A stretch of 64,000 bases of DNA from Adenanthera pavonina (lineage: Eukaryota; Streptophyta; Magnoliopsida; Fabales; Fabaceae): positions 13,534,001 through 13,598,000 of the forward strand of contig JAIVEN010000021.1 in the NCBI GenBank assembly GCA_026686845.1. Reading direction: 5' to 3'. The first letter of the stretch is position 1; every line of letters begins with the position of its first letter. A model generated the notes under the pieces. It was given only the letters and a program-made list of their open reading frames with translations, was not told where the DNA came from and searched no databases. Positions 1-13,975 of the stretch are shown in pieces. The position numbers were made by a program, and so were the translations under genes.

Positions 1-2685
1 CTTGAATTGATTTTATTTGGTAATTAAATTAGGATTTTCTATGTGATTCTAAGTGAAATTTTTCCAGAGAATTTCCATTTTATCATCTATATAATGTCAT
101 TCATCATTCCATGTGAATAGATTTTCATCTATGTTGTAAATATTTTCATGTACTATTCACTCATTTTGCACTTTCCTAAAATACCCCTAGTTAAAGTCCT
201 ACTTGAAATTCAATTTAATTTTCTTTAATGATCTAGGATTTAATCATCTAATCATTGTTTAGAGCAATTAATTAGAGTTACTGAACCTAACCATAGTTAT
301 TAGGGTTTCCATTGTAGAGTTAGTCAAAATTTGATCAACAAAGGGCATTTTTATCAATTTTCCAAGGAAGCCCATCTTCTTCTTATTTTCTTAGGTATTT
401 TTAATTTCTTTTTTTTTCATCATTTTCAAAGTGATTTCACCCTTGATTATCATGATTATTTTTGTGCAATATGGTCTCCAAATGTGAAGAAATTGAAATA
501 ATTTAATTTTACCATGGTTTTATGAGACATATGTGCATTATTTAACTTAACCTAAGTTTTATACATGCGATATTCTGTCTAGATCATTGTACCATGGGAG
601 AGGACATGCAAGACATTGGAACCATTATGGAAGGACATTTTTGGAGGCTTTGAAGGAAGATTATTTTCTATTTCCATTATTTTACAATTATCTTAAATCC
701 TAAACCACCTAAATTGGAATTAAGGGCCAAGATCAATTCTAACATCTTATACTCTTGTGCTGACTTGAAAAATAGATCAAGAGGCTTCTAATTCAAATCT
801 AGACCTTTTGAATTTCATGCTCCTTCCAGCCTTCTCACTTCCTCTCATTGTTCTTAATCCCTTCCATCAAATCCATCTTCATTCTTTTATTTTCCACCAA
901 TCAAATCAATTCCAAAGCCAAGATCCTCCATCCTCCACCATTTCCACCCCTTCCTTCACCTCTCAATCCACTTAAATTCATCTCTATCTCATGTTTTCTA
1001 GATCTGGAAGTGATCTACACTCAAGGAAGTAGATGAAAATTTCAACCATGTAAAGAGGCTCAAGATGTTTGGGTTAATTTGTGCAATCCAGTTTCTACCC
1101 TACTTGTTCAACATCGATGAGTTCTTCTCCTCTTCTTTGCTTGCTGGATTTATGGTCAAGGTGATGGGTGCTTGATCTTGAAGTGGCTTCTTCAATGAAG
1201 CTAGGGATTGTTATGAAGACAACTTGGATTGCAATGTCTTCAAGGGGAATTTCTCCAACTCTCTCTTCTATATTTCTACATAGTTTTAGCCTTGGTTTAT
1301 CCTAGGTTAGATTGATGGATTAGGATTGGTATTTTACTGAACATTGGATTCTATGAGATTAATTCTACTTGAGAGTATCTTGGTTGATGTAATTGGATTG
1401 ATTATACTGTGTTAATGTCATGAGCAATTTTTAAGCTAGCCATGCTCTTGTTTTTAACTATGGTTTGGTTATCTTTAATGCATGGTAAATGGATTACGAT
1501 AGTTGAATTGTGGTTTTAGATGGATTTCATGGTCGGTTGCTCATGATGTATGGGCTTAATTGATTAAAACATGACATATGATCACTACAACATTTTTAGT
1601 AGATGGCAACAGCAAAAAGCTGATGTCGTAGATGAAAAAATTGTTGCCTATAACTATACGCAACAGTTTTTGAGTGTGGTGTTAGCTACTATATCCTATT
1701 ATCTAAGGCAACAATTTTTTACACCTTCTAGTTACATATGACAAAACTATTGCCTATTATATGATAATAAGCAATTGTTTTGAGATGCCATATTTAGGAA
1801 CAATTCTTAACTGTAGCCACCTATGGCAATAGTTGTTGACTGTTGCTTGTAATTATAAAGGTAACAGTTTCTACCCCTTTTTTAACCTACTAAGGCAATA
1901 GATGTTAAATGTAGCCTTTTTGGTTACACTTTTTAACCATTGGCAACAATGTTCAACATGTACTAGAAGACTATAAGCAACAGTTTATTGGGTGTTGCTA
2001 TGTTTAGTTACAATTGCTAACTGTTGCCTAAAACTAAAAAATCGACATTTATATATGCCAAATTATTACTATATATTTTCAATTTAGAATCATCTTATAT
2101 GAAAATATGCCATATAATTTTCTTACAACTTTTAAATACCAATTAACAATAAATAAAGCCTCATATTTTCTTAAATAGTAAATGGATAAAAATAAAAAAA
2201 AACTTGGTTTAACATTACATTCCAAGAATATTCACAACTACATACATTTAGGTTCATCATATATGCTTCAAAATATAATATTAAGTGCTAACAAGGAGTA
2301 AAACACCCAAAATATACTTGAGTTTGGATACAACATAATAAAATGAATATTAAACTTCGCCTATCTCTTCATTTGCTTCTTCTCCTCCACCAACAAGCCA
2401 CTTCTTTAGGAGCACACCACAACTATGATTCATCTCACCACACATATATAAGAACTACATCACTTTGCTCCTTCACCTATATTTTTAGAAAATCAATATG
2501 ATACAAGACATATCACATCTATTATTTCATATAAGATACAAGATGTCTTAATATTTAATATCATAGAGACCCATCAAACTTGGTAGCCAAACTTGATGAC
2601 TAATTGATAGATAACATAAAATTTGGCAAAACTCTTCAAACTTAAGATGACTAATTTACAAATAATGTGATATTACAATACATTT

Positions 2686-5044
2686 TGTAATATCTCAAAA
2701 TTTCACTAGATATTAATTAATGAAAGAGTAAGAAATGAATGATAACATGAAATATATAAGGAATTCATGAAAACGGAAAAACACTGTTTTGTGTGAAAAA
2801 TGGCAAAAAGATCATTTTGTCCGGTTGAACGAAAAAATAAGAAAATTATATTTTTGCCCTAAAGAATTATAAAAATGACATTCATGTCCCAAAATTATTA
2901 AATACTGCGTGGGGAAGAAATAGAAAAGCCCTTGGGAAAAATTACACCGAATGACTCAAAATTTTCAAAAATTATAATTTAACTCCAGGTTAAGGAAAAT
3001 TTTGTTAATATACAAAATTACTATCAAAACGAAGCTCTCAATAAGAGAAGTCCAACAGTATATAACATGGAGGGTTAATATTGAAGAATAAGGAAATAAC
3101 TAGTGCCGAGTGTCAAAAAGTAACTTAAAACTGATAAAGTAAATTATGGGTCCCATGGACGGTTAAAAGGTAATCAGGACATGATATGGACCATACACAG
3201 ATGCCATTTGGGACAAGATAATCATGAAAATATAAAAAAAATTAGAATAGCCCTGTAGCTCAAAAATGCTAAATTACTATAAACAAGAAGTTTTATCGAT
3301 ATGGTAAAAAATTACCCAATTCAGGATATATCTGGACCAGGAGAATTGAGCAGACTGGACACTTGAAACACTCTCCTTGGGCAAGATTTGGGGGCTGCTT
3401 GGGCAGCAAAATTGTTTGGGAAAACTTCTTCAAGAAGTAGTTAAGTTTTTTGTCAAAAAATGACTTAGGTTAAGTGTTTAACCATGATTAGTTGCATCAT
3501 TAGCCATCTAGGATTAAGAAAGGATGTAATTACCCTCTCACCACCTCATTCTACATGACTAAACCAGCAACAAAATAGAACAGAAAAAACACAAAGACAG
3601 AAGAGAGAAAGAGAGGAAGAAGAAGAAGGAACATGGAAAATCAAGAGCTCAAGTTAGTAAGTTTATCTTCCATCACTTCAAGCTTGCTATTGATGGTCTT
3701 TAAAGCAAGGTTCATAGATTATTTTTTCTTCTCCATCCTCTTAGGGTTTCAGCCAAACTAGGATTAAGCAAGGAACTGAGTTTACAAACCATGACACATA
3801 GGGAAAGTGATAGAATACTCATCTAAAGTTGAATATGGAAGTAGTTTGTTGTATAATGAAGTGTAGCAATTTTCCTCCATTTACTATGATTTTTGGCTAG
3901 AATGGGATTCCTATTTAGAGTTGGAGTTTCAAGTTTTTTATCCAAAATTAGATTTCTTGGGTCCAAATTAGTCAAGTACATTATTGTTTAGAATTGTCAT
4001 TATTGTTTCTTTGATACTTGACACTATGGCATATGTATGAAATGTTGATTTGTGATATTTCTATGTTGTTGACTGAGTTGTATGATGGGTTTGGAGCCCC
4101 GTATGTCCATTTTACAAAATGAAATTCTGCCAAAATTTTTGTAAAATGTATATGTTTCCAATGTGCCTATGTGATGAACTATGTTTTCTTGATGTTTTCA
4201 TGCTCAATGTGATAATTTGATGGCATGTATTGCATTTATCTACTAAGATTATTTGAATATCACCCTCCCACATATTAACCATACCTAGGTAGTAACAATG
4301 GCAAGATCACCAAAGAAGAGAAAGGAAGGGAAAAAGCATTTGATCATTAACTTGATATTGCTCTCAATGGTCATTAATTTAGAGCTTTTGTGTAAATTTG
4401 TAAATTTAATGTTAAATCTGTTTCTCCATGTTTTTATGTTTCTTTAGGACTTAGTGAAAGTATAGTTTGATATGAAGATGATATATAGCCATGTAAATAA
4501 TTTATAGCTTTGTATGGTAAAGTATTAGCGTACAAATGGTCATTCTGACCACTTCAAAGTGAACCCACCATTGTTTAGACTTTTTGTAATGTAAAGTATG
4601 AATGTTATGTATGATTAGAAAGTAGATAGAAATGGATTTAAAATCGTCCAAAGAACACTCCATTTGGATGATTTTAAGAATTATGGTGATTTTTCAAATT
4701 TAGCCCAGAAAATTGGATTTTTAATAATTGACCATATGAACAGTGAAAATTCATAAAATTTATTGTACTAATTGGCCAAGTAATTACTCTTTTTGATATT
4801 TTTTCCATGTATATAATCTTTTAAGCTATCTTTAGAGACTTGAATCATTTTCATATAATTTTTATTGAATTAGTTATGATTTTCTGAAATTTGGTCGGGA
4901 AAAGAAATTTGAATAAATGAATAGTACCCAAAATTTTTAAAAAATTTATTATAATATTTTATGTGATTCAAGTTCTAATTAAGTATAATTGGACTCTAAT
5001 GAGGTCCAATACATGGGAAAACTGTCCTAAATAGAGATGTTATG
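2686..5044 (+). mobile_element. Solo LTR of the 2.5-kb Ty3-type family (copy a)
   Basis: It begins TGTAATATC and runs to GATGTTATG, flanked by a perfect 5-bp duplication CATTT (2681-2685 and 5045-5049). It aligns over its length with the LTRs at 14711-17450, 55936-58472 and 60698-63222 in opposite orientation. The final CA expected of an LTR appears changed to TG. No internal retroelement sequence adjoins it, so it is most simply a solo LTR left by recombination between the two LTRs of one element. It lies inside the 9.4-kb CACTA element. Confidence 0.8.
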
Positions 5045-5049
5045 CATTT

Positions 5050-7937
5050 CAACATATTGTAGCAAAATGATTGTTTACAACAATATATAGCATATTGTAG
5101 TATTTCACAATGCATATGAGCATATTAGCCTTTAGCAAAATGCAATTTCTAGCATGTCAAAAGAACAAAATAAAAATGCAACAAATGACACTAATTCTTC
5201 ACTCTATCCATGTTTATATAGTCTTGAACAAGTCATAGCATCAAAAATTAACAAAGAATACGACATTGATTCTCCACTTTGTCCATTAATTATAAATAGA
5301 CAAGTGGGAATGAAGTTCCTAACTGTGGGAAGTAAAGTAGTTCAAGAAACATTTAGAAATAAATAACAAAGTACACGTTGATAGATATCGCAAGAATTAA
5401 AATTTGATGTTCATTAAATGTAATAGCCAAAAGTAAGCAAAGACTATGTTTTTCAACCAAAAATGTAAGCAATGACTATAAAGATAGATATTTGAGCACA
5501 CAAACAGCCAATGAAAAATTAGCACTAGCATTGGCAATACCAATATAAAATCCATCAAGTTTAGACCATAAATACAATAGACAATGAGCCATTCTAAAAG
5601 TTCCAATGAGATTCTTCTAGGATGTTCTGACTAATAGATTAAATCTCAAAAGGATAGTAGTCACGAAATACTATTGTTATCTTATGATCATCATCATATG
5701 ATTTGACTAATAAATTAAAATGGGGAAAACTTGCACTTTAAATGAAATTTGTTAACATCATATCAATCATCCACAAACCTGAAACCTATGCCATAAAATA
5801 GGGAAGCATAACTCTCAGTATTGGTTCAAGGACTTGATTTCTAGAATATTCAATCACCTCTTTAGGTATTGATTGGAATGCAAAAAGAATTTCAATGCTT
5901 ACATGTAATCCAAAATTGATCAAAAGATAACTTTAAGTAAAGCCCATAGATATGCAATCACATAAAATTTATATAAAACCAAATTTACTAATTCAATTAT
6001 AGTATCTGAGGAGAGCTGCTGCACCAAGGAATTATTAATATTGCTATCACATAATACTCATTTCACCATCAAAGTTGTATTACCATTCTAAAGTATTGTT
6101 AATGCATTCCTGAAAGTAATATTAGCAAAAGGATAGGATATTTTGGAAAAGAATTTAGTCTTAAAAATCCCTAGCGAAACTTAATGATCCCACAAAATTA
6201 AACCTAATGTAGTCTTGTGTCACTTAACCTACACTAAAAAGATATTTTTTGCACAATACTAGTGAAGTAGCAATCAAGAGATTTAGAAGTTTTAAATATA
6301 AAAGATAGAATACCCATCAAAACCAGATTTCTTCCGAAACTAAACCATACCACTAGTTACAACTCTTTCCTCATAACCACATAATAAGAGTAGCAATTAA
6401 CTCTTAAGACAATGGGTGAGAAAGAAAAATATTATTGATTGACAGTCAGAACCCTAATATTCTTAAGATCCAATACATGGGTTCTCAACATAATACTTGG
6501 ACATTTGCAAGACATGGAATTCACCATAAGAAAGAAAAGAAGAAAAGTAGAAACCAAATAGAACATTAGAGTTAAGTTTTCTAATTAAAACTCACAAACT
6601 GGAAGTGGGAAGACATGGCATTCACTATGCACAAGAAAAGAAGAAAAAATAGATAATTTAGATGGAAAACTAGATGGAAATATCATTCTTGCTTTTGATT
6701 ACAAGTACCTCATTAACCGCAACATCAAACTCATACATGGTAAAGGTTAGAGGACAATCTACTATCTTGTCTTCAAGATCCATCACACAAGTACAACATA
6801 CACAAACGTTATATAAGAGCCCCAAAGAAAACATATAATGGAACAATTGTCTATCATGTCCATGTTGACGCTAAAATTTAACACTAAAGGGAATACTAAT
6901 TCAAGACCTATTTGATCATAACAGAACTCAAACATTTGAAGCATAAAATCCAACTCCCAATTCCAATACAAACCAATGCATTGATAGTTTTCACCTAGAA
7001 TAGGGAAAAACTATTTCTAGTTAATTATTCTAGCAATTCTCTTTGCTTCCACAATTCATTTAGATAGAAAATGGCATGCTTAAATGAAATGCAACAACTA
7101 CCTGATAGTACAATTATAAGATGGCCCATCAATTTTCATCCACATAAGAACAATGCATGAAGCAAAGAAATCTATAAACTTACAAATTTATCCTGGTATT
7201 TATCTACTACTTTGTGTGACATGTAGAAAAACATAACATGACCTAATTGAGGGACAATGTAATGACTTTGCCATAAGACATTATAATTTTGCTCAATTTA
7301 AAAAATAAAATAAAATAAAACTACCAAAAGGCCTAGAACCATTGTGTTTACATTTAGATAAATCTCTTATGTGGACAATATTTGGGATTAACCAATGCAT
7401 GAAGAAAAATATGGAACTCTAATGTCTCTTCTACTTTACCCTACTCTACTTTATATGCAGGACAAATTCAATTTTTATTTATTAAAATGCCAACAAAATA
7501 GAAAGCCTACCATGTATTTACTCTACTTATATCATAAGGTTTAAAATCTATTTTTTTAAACTTCCTTTATATCCATTATATCATATAATCTTTTTTCTTA
7601 CACTCCCTTTATTGAGCTACTTCTTTACTTCTATAGTCTAGTTGCCAAAACTTAATATCAAGTTGGGACATGCAAAAGCTATTTATTGCCCCATATTATT
7701 CACAACATTTTATCAAATAATTTGTGGACATATTTTAGGAAAAACACATAACAATGACCTTTTCCATTTCTTCATCCTCCTTATCTAACAACTAAACATT
7801 GAAAGAACTAATCCAATTCCCAACATTACATATTAGCAACTATTTGACTAACAGAGGATTAAGCTCTAAGTTAGTTACCTGTAATCAAATCCAAGGGACT
7901 AGGAGAACAAAGTAGTAGCACAGATACTTTGTCTTCC
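5050..7937. other. AT-rich CACTA interior, no gene seen
   Basis: Very AT-rich sequence with only short reading frames on either strand, none with a recognisable motif. It lies between the solo LTR and the smaller CACTA-like element and is probably internal filler of the large non-autonomous CACTA element. Confidence 0.5.
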
Positions 7938-9402
7938 CACTACGCCAAAAATAACTTTTCTTGACGCCTAATAGGTGGCAGTTGTAGGGAAAAAAGCTAA
8001 CAAAAATGAGGCGAAGGCTTTTGTTGGCGATTTCAGAAATAACCGCCAAGAAAACCTTTTGTTGATGGTTATTCCTGGAATTGCTAACAAAAATAAGTCA
8101 AGCCTTTTGTTGACAGTTTTATAAATAACCGCCAATAAAATGTTAAACTTTTCTTGGTAGTTATTTTTGGAACCACCAAAAAAAGTGAGGTCAAGACTTT
8201 TGTTGGTGGTTATTTCTATAACCACCAAGAAAAGTCTAACATTTTCTTGGCCGTTATTTCTATAACCGCCAACAAAAGTTTTAATAATTTTATTTCAAAA
8301 AAACACAAAGCACGGATCAGTAAGCATAGCCATTGATAAAAAAATTCAAAAGCTCAAATGATTTCCCTCACTTCTCTTTCTCTATCTTTTAACTACTTGT
8401 CATTTCTCTTTCCCTCACGTGATATACTTTTCCTCCTCCCAAGAAGTCCCTCACCTCTTCCTTATTCATTCACAAATCTTAGCCTCTTCATCTTCTATCT
8501 CTCTCTCTCTCGTCCTTTTCTGATCCTCTTTTTCTAAAGCTTTGATATTTGAGTTATGGCTTCCTTCTCAGTTTCTCACTATCACCAACATCCTCGATGA
8601 TAAGGAGAATGACAAGACACTAGTGGCTTGGATATTACCTTCAGCTTCCCTTTGAAGTTCCCTTACGAGTTTGACTTGCTTATATCTTGACCGCAACTCC
8701 GAGCTAGATCTGTATGATGATTATGATGGTGGTAATACCTTCCTTATCGACCTTAACATCTAAATCTATATGTCTAAAACTAATTGCCAACTCTACCTCC
8801 TTCCTCAATTTGACTCTATCTCTAGATATGTGTATCTAAAATTTTGATGAAATTTATACATTGTGATAAGATTTGTAGAAAGAAGAATAAGAAAAAGATA
8901 TTGTTCATTGTTTTTTTTGTTATTGATCTTCAAAATTTTTATGAATTTTTATGAGATCTACATATGTTAGGTGTTGCTAAGTAGAATATGGCTGCGGTTG
9001 TTTAAGAAACGTTTGGATATTGGTTTTGGAATTTTATACTGGAATAGGTTGGTCAAAGTGTAAAATGAAAATATCTTTACAAAAATTAAAACTTTTGTTG
9101 GCTATTCCTTAAACAATTGCCAACAAAAGTGACATTCGTTGGCGATTCCTTAAAAACCTGCCAACAAAAGTGATGTTCATTGGTAGTTCCAAAAACAACT
9201 GCCAATGAAAGTAAATTAAAATTTTGACTTTTTTTTGTTTTAAAGTAGACTTTAGGTGGAACAAAAAAACCAAAATAAAAAATTATTTTTTAAAAAATAA
9301 TAACTTTTCTTTGCGGTTTATTACTACAACCACCCATGTATGTCTACATTTGTTGGTGGGTTTTTAATTGTCAACAAAAGCCTTCACTTTCTTGGCGTTG
9401 GG
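7938..9402. mobile_element. Small CACTA-like element 2 with hairpin-rich ends
   Basis: The left end is CACTACGCCAAAAATAAC and the right end approximates its inverse (CTTGGCGTTGGG). Within about 350 bp of each end lie repeated, mutually inverted motifs of the form TTTTGTTGGCGGTTATTTC, able to form many hairpins. The centre (about 8470-8860) is shared with the element at 31037-32213 and looks like a captured, decayed gene segment. There is no transposase. The right end is degraded and no 3-bp target duplication is clear. Confidence 0.65.
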
Positions 9403-10640
9403 ATTGTTGGTAGATCCTCTCTCACTCATATGGATTCCATCATTCTCTGGTAAATCTCTGGGAGAAGGCTTTGAGAGGTGGGTTCTTGCCCCTATCACAA
9501 CTGTGAATTCATATCAATCTCCTTAATGTCAAACCTAAGATGTGAAGATGAGGAAGAAACACAAGTGTGAAGTAAACGAACCTTACAACAAAATTTCAGA
9601 CAGAGTTGAGTGGAAGAGTAATCAAACCTTGCAATAGAATTGCAAGACCACACATAAAGTTCAAAACAACTGAACCTTAGTGAAACCACAGATGAAATTG
9701 AGAGGCCCACTAAATTGTTCATAAACCTCAACCACAGAGCTTAGAAGGTGAGAGAATGATGAAGCTTCATAGGAAACGGGTGAAGCTCAAAATAATAGAT
9801 GGAGCATGGATGAAACTCAGCGACTTAGCTCGTAAGGGGATTGAAATGCGAAGGTAAGAGACCTATTTTGTCCAATTAGAGATTCTGAAGCAAAACTTTG
9901 TATACTTTTTTTGCCACAAAGCAAAATTCGCTTCTCATGGGTTTGGTATTCTTTTTTATTTTTTTCCTGACCAGTTTTAAAAAAATTATGGAGAAAGGAT
10001 TTATATAAATTTCTTTTAGAGTTTTTTATTATAGTATAAATTTTTATTAATTTTCATCATATTATAAATTTGATTAATTTTATTATTTCAAAATTTTTAA
10101 CACATTTAATTAAAATTGTTTATTTAGTTGTACTTTGTTCTAAATATATTTGTTGGCTTAAAAATCTTTTAAACATGTATATTGTTAAATTTTTTCATCA
10201 AATTATAAAAATGATATAAGTTTGTATTATAAGTTTTAAATACATTAAAACGTATGTTTGTGAAATAAATGAGTGAAAAAATTGAATCAAGTTTTTTGTG
10301 TCTTCTTTAAATAACTAAAAATTATTTAAGCTAAATGAATAAGGTTTAAGAATATAAGTTAGTAAATATTATTTTAAGAGTATAAATTTATAATTGAGGG
10401 CAAATAAGTAAATGAAATTTGATTTAATAAAAAACATTCAATTAATAAATATTATTTTAGAATATTTTAAGAATATTCCTAACGATGTTAGTGGATTGTA
10501 TTAAAGTATATATTTTTAAAATAGAAGGGAGGTCTCTATAAGATAATCAGGATATTTTACTATATTAAAAATTATAGGTTTTAGGATTTTTTTTTGTCAG
10601 TACAAATTTTCTTTTTTTTTTTTAGAAACCACATAGCAAT
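9403..10640. other. CACTA interior, no gene seen
   Basis: Mostly low-complexity AT-rich sequence, with poly-T around 10585-10625. The 9495-9731 part is less AT-rich and has a short frame on the - strand with no motif I recognise. I see no gene. Confidence 0.5.
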
Positions 10641-11065
10641 TCATGAATAGATAAACAATGTTGCATAAATAGAAATGTTATAGGCAACAGTTTTATCTTG
10701 TTACCTATTTAAAGATATAAGACAACAAACAAAAAAAAACGATGCTTATTCATATAGGCAATAGGTGGAAATTGTTGCTTAAAGAGATATTCTTTTAGCA
10801 ATGGCTAATTTTTGTTAGCCATTTAAAAAAAATACTAAACAACATGTAGGTGTTGCCTATTCTCCTTAAGGTTATACTTTTTAAGTGTTACTCAAAATTT
10901 GTTCTCTAAAGTGAAGGTCAATAGTTATGCTTGCAAAACTATTGACTATTCATATATTAGACAACACTTTTACGCCTGTTGCTACATTAACTATTGCCGA
11001 AGACAAAAAATGTTGTAGTATTCAATTCTTCAACCTATGACTTGATAATGTGTGATGCCTTCTAA

Positions 11066-13556
11066 CACCCAGTTGGTTCAATTACATAGGTGTTAGGGGA
11101 TGTAATGAAATGGTAGGTAACGTAATATAATGGAATGATGATTATAAGGGATTTGTTTGGTATGATATTAAGAAGATAGCAATGAAATTTATTTTTTATA
11201 TTAAATTAAATACAAAGAAATGAAAAAAGACAAAAATACCCTTGACATTAAAAAGAAAAAATCCTCATAACCACCACCAGACACTACCATCATCAACCAC
11301 CAGCCACCACCATAAATAATACTATTCACCACCATCTATCATTTTACAGGTGAGGTCAAGCTCAGATCTATTATAGCAGTGCAAAAAAAAAAAGGAACGA
11401 ATGAAGCAGTTCTTGAAGGTTGACGAGGAGGAAAAGGGACAACAGAGATAAAGGAATTTTGGAAGGTCAACAAGGAGGTCTGAAAGGACAACGGAGATAG
11501 ATTTGGCCTTCGGAGGAGATCTCAAAGAACATCGACTAAGAAAAAGAGACAAATTTGCAATGGTGATGTGTCTATTTTGCACATATAAAATACTCACATT
11601 TCAACTCTAAATTGCTTATAAATATGGTTACATTGGTATATTTTAGCATGATTTTACATATTTGGGTGTTTCATGGTGTTGTAGGTTCATTTGAAAGCAT
11701 TCAAAGTAAAAACATTATAAACCGTTCATGTTGAAATGTTTTGACACCTATCAATATTTTGACCATAACTCTCACATTTGAACTCCGATTGAGATGATTT
11801 AAGATACATTGGAAAGCTAAGACATAGATTTCATTTTTTGAGTTTTTCCAAATTCTAATGTTATCATGGTGAAAATATACCCCAAAATTTCTGTATGAGC
11901 TGGTGACTTATTTGAAGTTGAATAAAAGCCATATTTCACACCAGGTATCCATCCGACATTGGGTCAAACTTAGCTAGCACCGAGTCAACTCATAAAATGG
12001 CAATTTTACGCCTTGAGGTCCATCCTATGCTGGGTCAAGCACTAGAAGTCTGGTAAAACCCATTTTTGACGTATAAACTAAATTTGAGGCCAAGTATTCG
12101 TACTATATTATAAATATGACATAAGGGAAACATAAAACGCATTCAGAAAAGCACCCAGAGACTAGAGAACAAGATTCAAATGCATTTGAGAGCAACAAGA
12201 AGCGTTTTATGGAGATAAAGCAAGGAGATCTAGGGAGTATTAGAGAAAGATTTATTCTCTTCTACTATAACTTTTTCTTCTTGTTATTTTCACTATGATT
12301 TGAGACTTTAGTTTTGATTTGACACTTGTTCCTATGTGTGACTAAACTTCTCAATCAGGGTAAGGAGGTGGTTATGACTCTTTGGATTTGTTCTTCAAGT
12401 CATATTTAATTTGTTTTTTCTATTATATTTATCTCTCTTGTTCGTTCATGTGGATTTTATATTTGATCACTATAGAGTCTAATTAATGGGTAAACTTGAT
12501 TGACTAAGAGGTGAAGAGTGAATCTAGATCTAGAGAGATAAACATGAATAACTAATTTAAATATAGAATTAGAAATTTGTGGTGAATTATGTTGTGGCTT
12601 CAAGGTCTGATTATGAATTTTAGTTACACGAGAGCAAATTAAATTCTAATTAAATAAGAACTGATTGGCCGAGAGATAATTAGAACACTTTAAGAACAAC
12701 AATCATTATAATTGTGTAGAGTCTAACTAAAGAATATAATCTAGTTATCCCATAATATGAACCCCAATCCTTTTACACTTCTAGTAACTAAATCAAAACT
12801 TATACATCAATTTGCTTTCTATTTCTTTCCTTTTAATTTGAGTTCCTTAATTTGATTATTATTTGCTTTTGGGATTAAAAATTTGGACTAATAAATTTAC
12901 TACCTCCCTTGAGTTCAACCTCTAGAATACTCTAAAAAACTTTCTACTACTACGATCGACTTTATCTACTTGTAGGATCTCAATCAAATGGCAAACACGA
13001 ACCAAATTTGTGATGGTGGTTAGGGAAACCCCAATCGAAATTCTTCACAAGCTTGAAACAAGAGAAGAGATGAAGATATGACAATAGATGTTGGTGATGG
13101 TACAATGATGATGATGAAGTTGGGTGAACATCGATGACGGTTTCTTCATCACCTTTGAGTGAGGAAGTAGGTGAGGAAGGAAGAAGGAAACACTGGATGA
13201 AGGTTGAAGCCAAAGGTGAAAGAAGGGGATAGGTCGATAGTATCAGTGTCGTTGCTACTAGAGGAAGAGGGTAGGTGGAGGTCACCGTAGTTCAATGATG
13301 GCAGGTAGAGATCGAGGTAGAGGAAAGGTGTAGGTGGAGAAAGAATGAAATCTGCAAGGGAAATCTGGATATTTTAATCTTATTACAGGCATGTAAAACC
13401 CAATGTTTAGCTTTTGGTAAGTGTTAATGATTACATGGATTTAGGTAATCAGGATTACACATGTAATCCTCAAGCTTCAAACCAAATGCACTTACTTAGG
13501 TAATGTAAAGCCCATTACGTTTACATACCCTCAATGTAATCAAACCAAATGTAGAA
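11066..13556. mobile_element. PIF/Harbinger-like non-autonomous DNA transposon
   Basis: Repeat A copy 2 lacks this block, so both borders are defined by comparison. The insertion is flanked by TAA at 11063-11065 and 13557-13559, the 3-bp TWA-type duplication used by PIF/Harbinger elements. The two ends form an imperfect inverted repeat of about 40 bp built on TTGGTT...ATTACAT...ATGTAA. No transposase frame is seen. An LTR-like segment (11567-12982) has inserted inside; the remainder contains purine-rich and GC-richer patches without a convincing gene. Confidence 0.65.
11567..12982 (+). repeat. LTR-like segment inside the Harbinger-like element
   Basis: It starts TGTGTCTATTTTGCAC and ends near a run reading ACTACGATCGACTTTATC followed by ACTTGTAGGATCTCA, an ending I associate with long LTRs of Athila/Tat-type Ty3 elements. 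No second LTR or coding region adjoins it and I could not establish a clean 5-bp target duplication, so borders are approximate. A solo LTR is the simplest reading. Confidence 0.4.
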
Positions 13557-13975
13557 TAAGTGTTTGACAATTTGCTTAGGTGAAATTGACACATTAAAAG
13601 GACCAAGTCTCACACTTAAATGAAGGTTTAATATTGGATGAATGGTTTGCACATTATTAAACCATGCATCTCTTGCAAAGTTTCCCTTGTAGAATTTATT
13701 AAAGTCTTCTTATTAGTGTCTTCCTTAGTGAAATTGAAGATTATTACACTCATTTCATTGATCTACGTACATTCTTTCTTCCATTTTTGAATTCATTCCC
13801 TAACTTTGCATTGTTATCTTCTTAGTCTTTTGCATTTGTCTTTCAAAATCAAAAACCTCCCCCTTTTCCTTAGTTTTAGTGTTAGAACCTTGCATTGCAT
13901 TTCGTCATTGAAAACACTTCCATTATCACCTTTAACTTCTTTTTCATCAACCAATCATTCATTCTTAGTTGACTA

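Larger units (their letters stand above)
1583..11020. mobile_element. CACTA-type (En/Spm) DNA transposon, non-autonomous and nested
   Basis: The left end reads CACTACAACATTTTTAGT and the right end AAAAAATGTTGTAGTA, an inverted repeat typical of plant CACTA elements, with one terminal base changed. Both subterminal zones (about 1600-2040 and 10640-11000) carry many copies of a GGCAACAGTTT-like motif in both orientations, as expected for transposase-binding subterminal repeats. No transposase reading frame is visible. The interior holds a solo LTR (2686-5044) and a smaller CACTA-like element (7938-9402). Comparison with repeat A copy 2 shows this block is an insertion, but a 3-bp target duplication is not preserved. 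Confidence 0.8.
1..13975. repeat. Repeat A, copy 1 (left end outside window, interrupted)
   Basis: Bases 1-1582, 11021-11065 and 13557-13975 match copy 2 at 19690-21717 and 23370-23420 in the same order and orientation, with scattered substitutions. The copy is split by a CACTA-type element and by a PIF/Harbinger-like element. It contains a pyrimidine-rich stretch (about 850-1000) whose proline-rich reading frame recurs in copy 2 but resembles no protein I know. The left border is off the window; the match to copy 2 stops near 13975. I cannot assign a superfamily. Confidence 0.75.

Noticed and set aside
848..1036. Proline-rich frame of 62 codons
   Set aside because: It lies in repeat A and recurs in copy 2 (20470-20739); the composition simply reflects a pyrimidine-rich stretch, with no start context or domain.
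1600..2040. CRISPR-like array of short repeats
   Set aside because: Repeats are diverged, in both orientations and irregularly spaced; they are subterminal repeats of a plant CACTA element.
5154..5366. 70-codon frame starting MSKEQNKN
   Set aside because: Lies inside the CACTA interior, lacks any domain and has no gene-like context.
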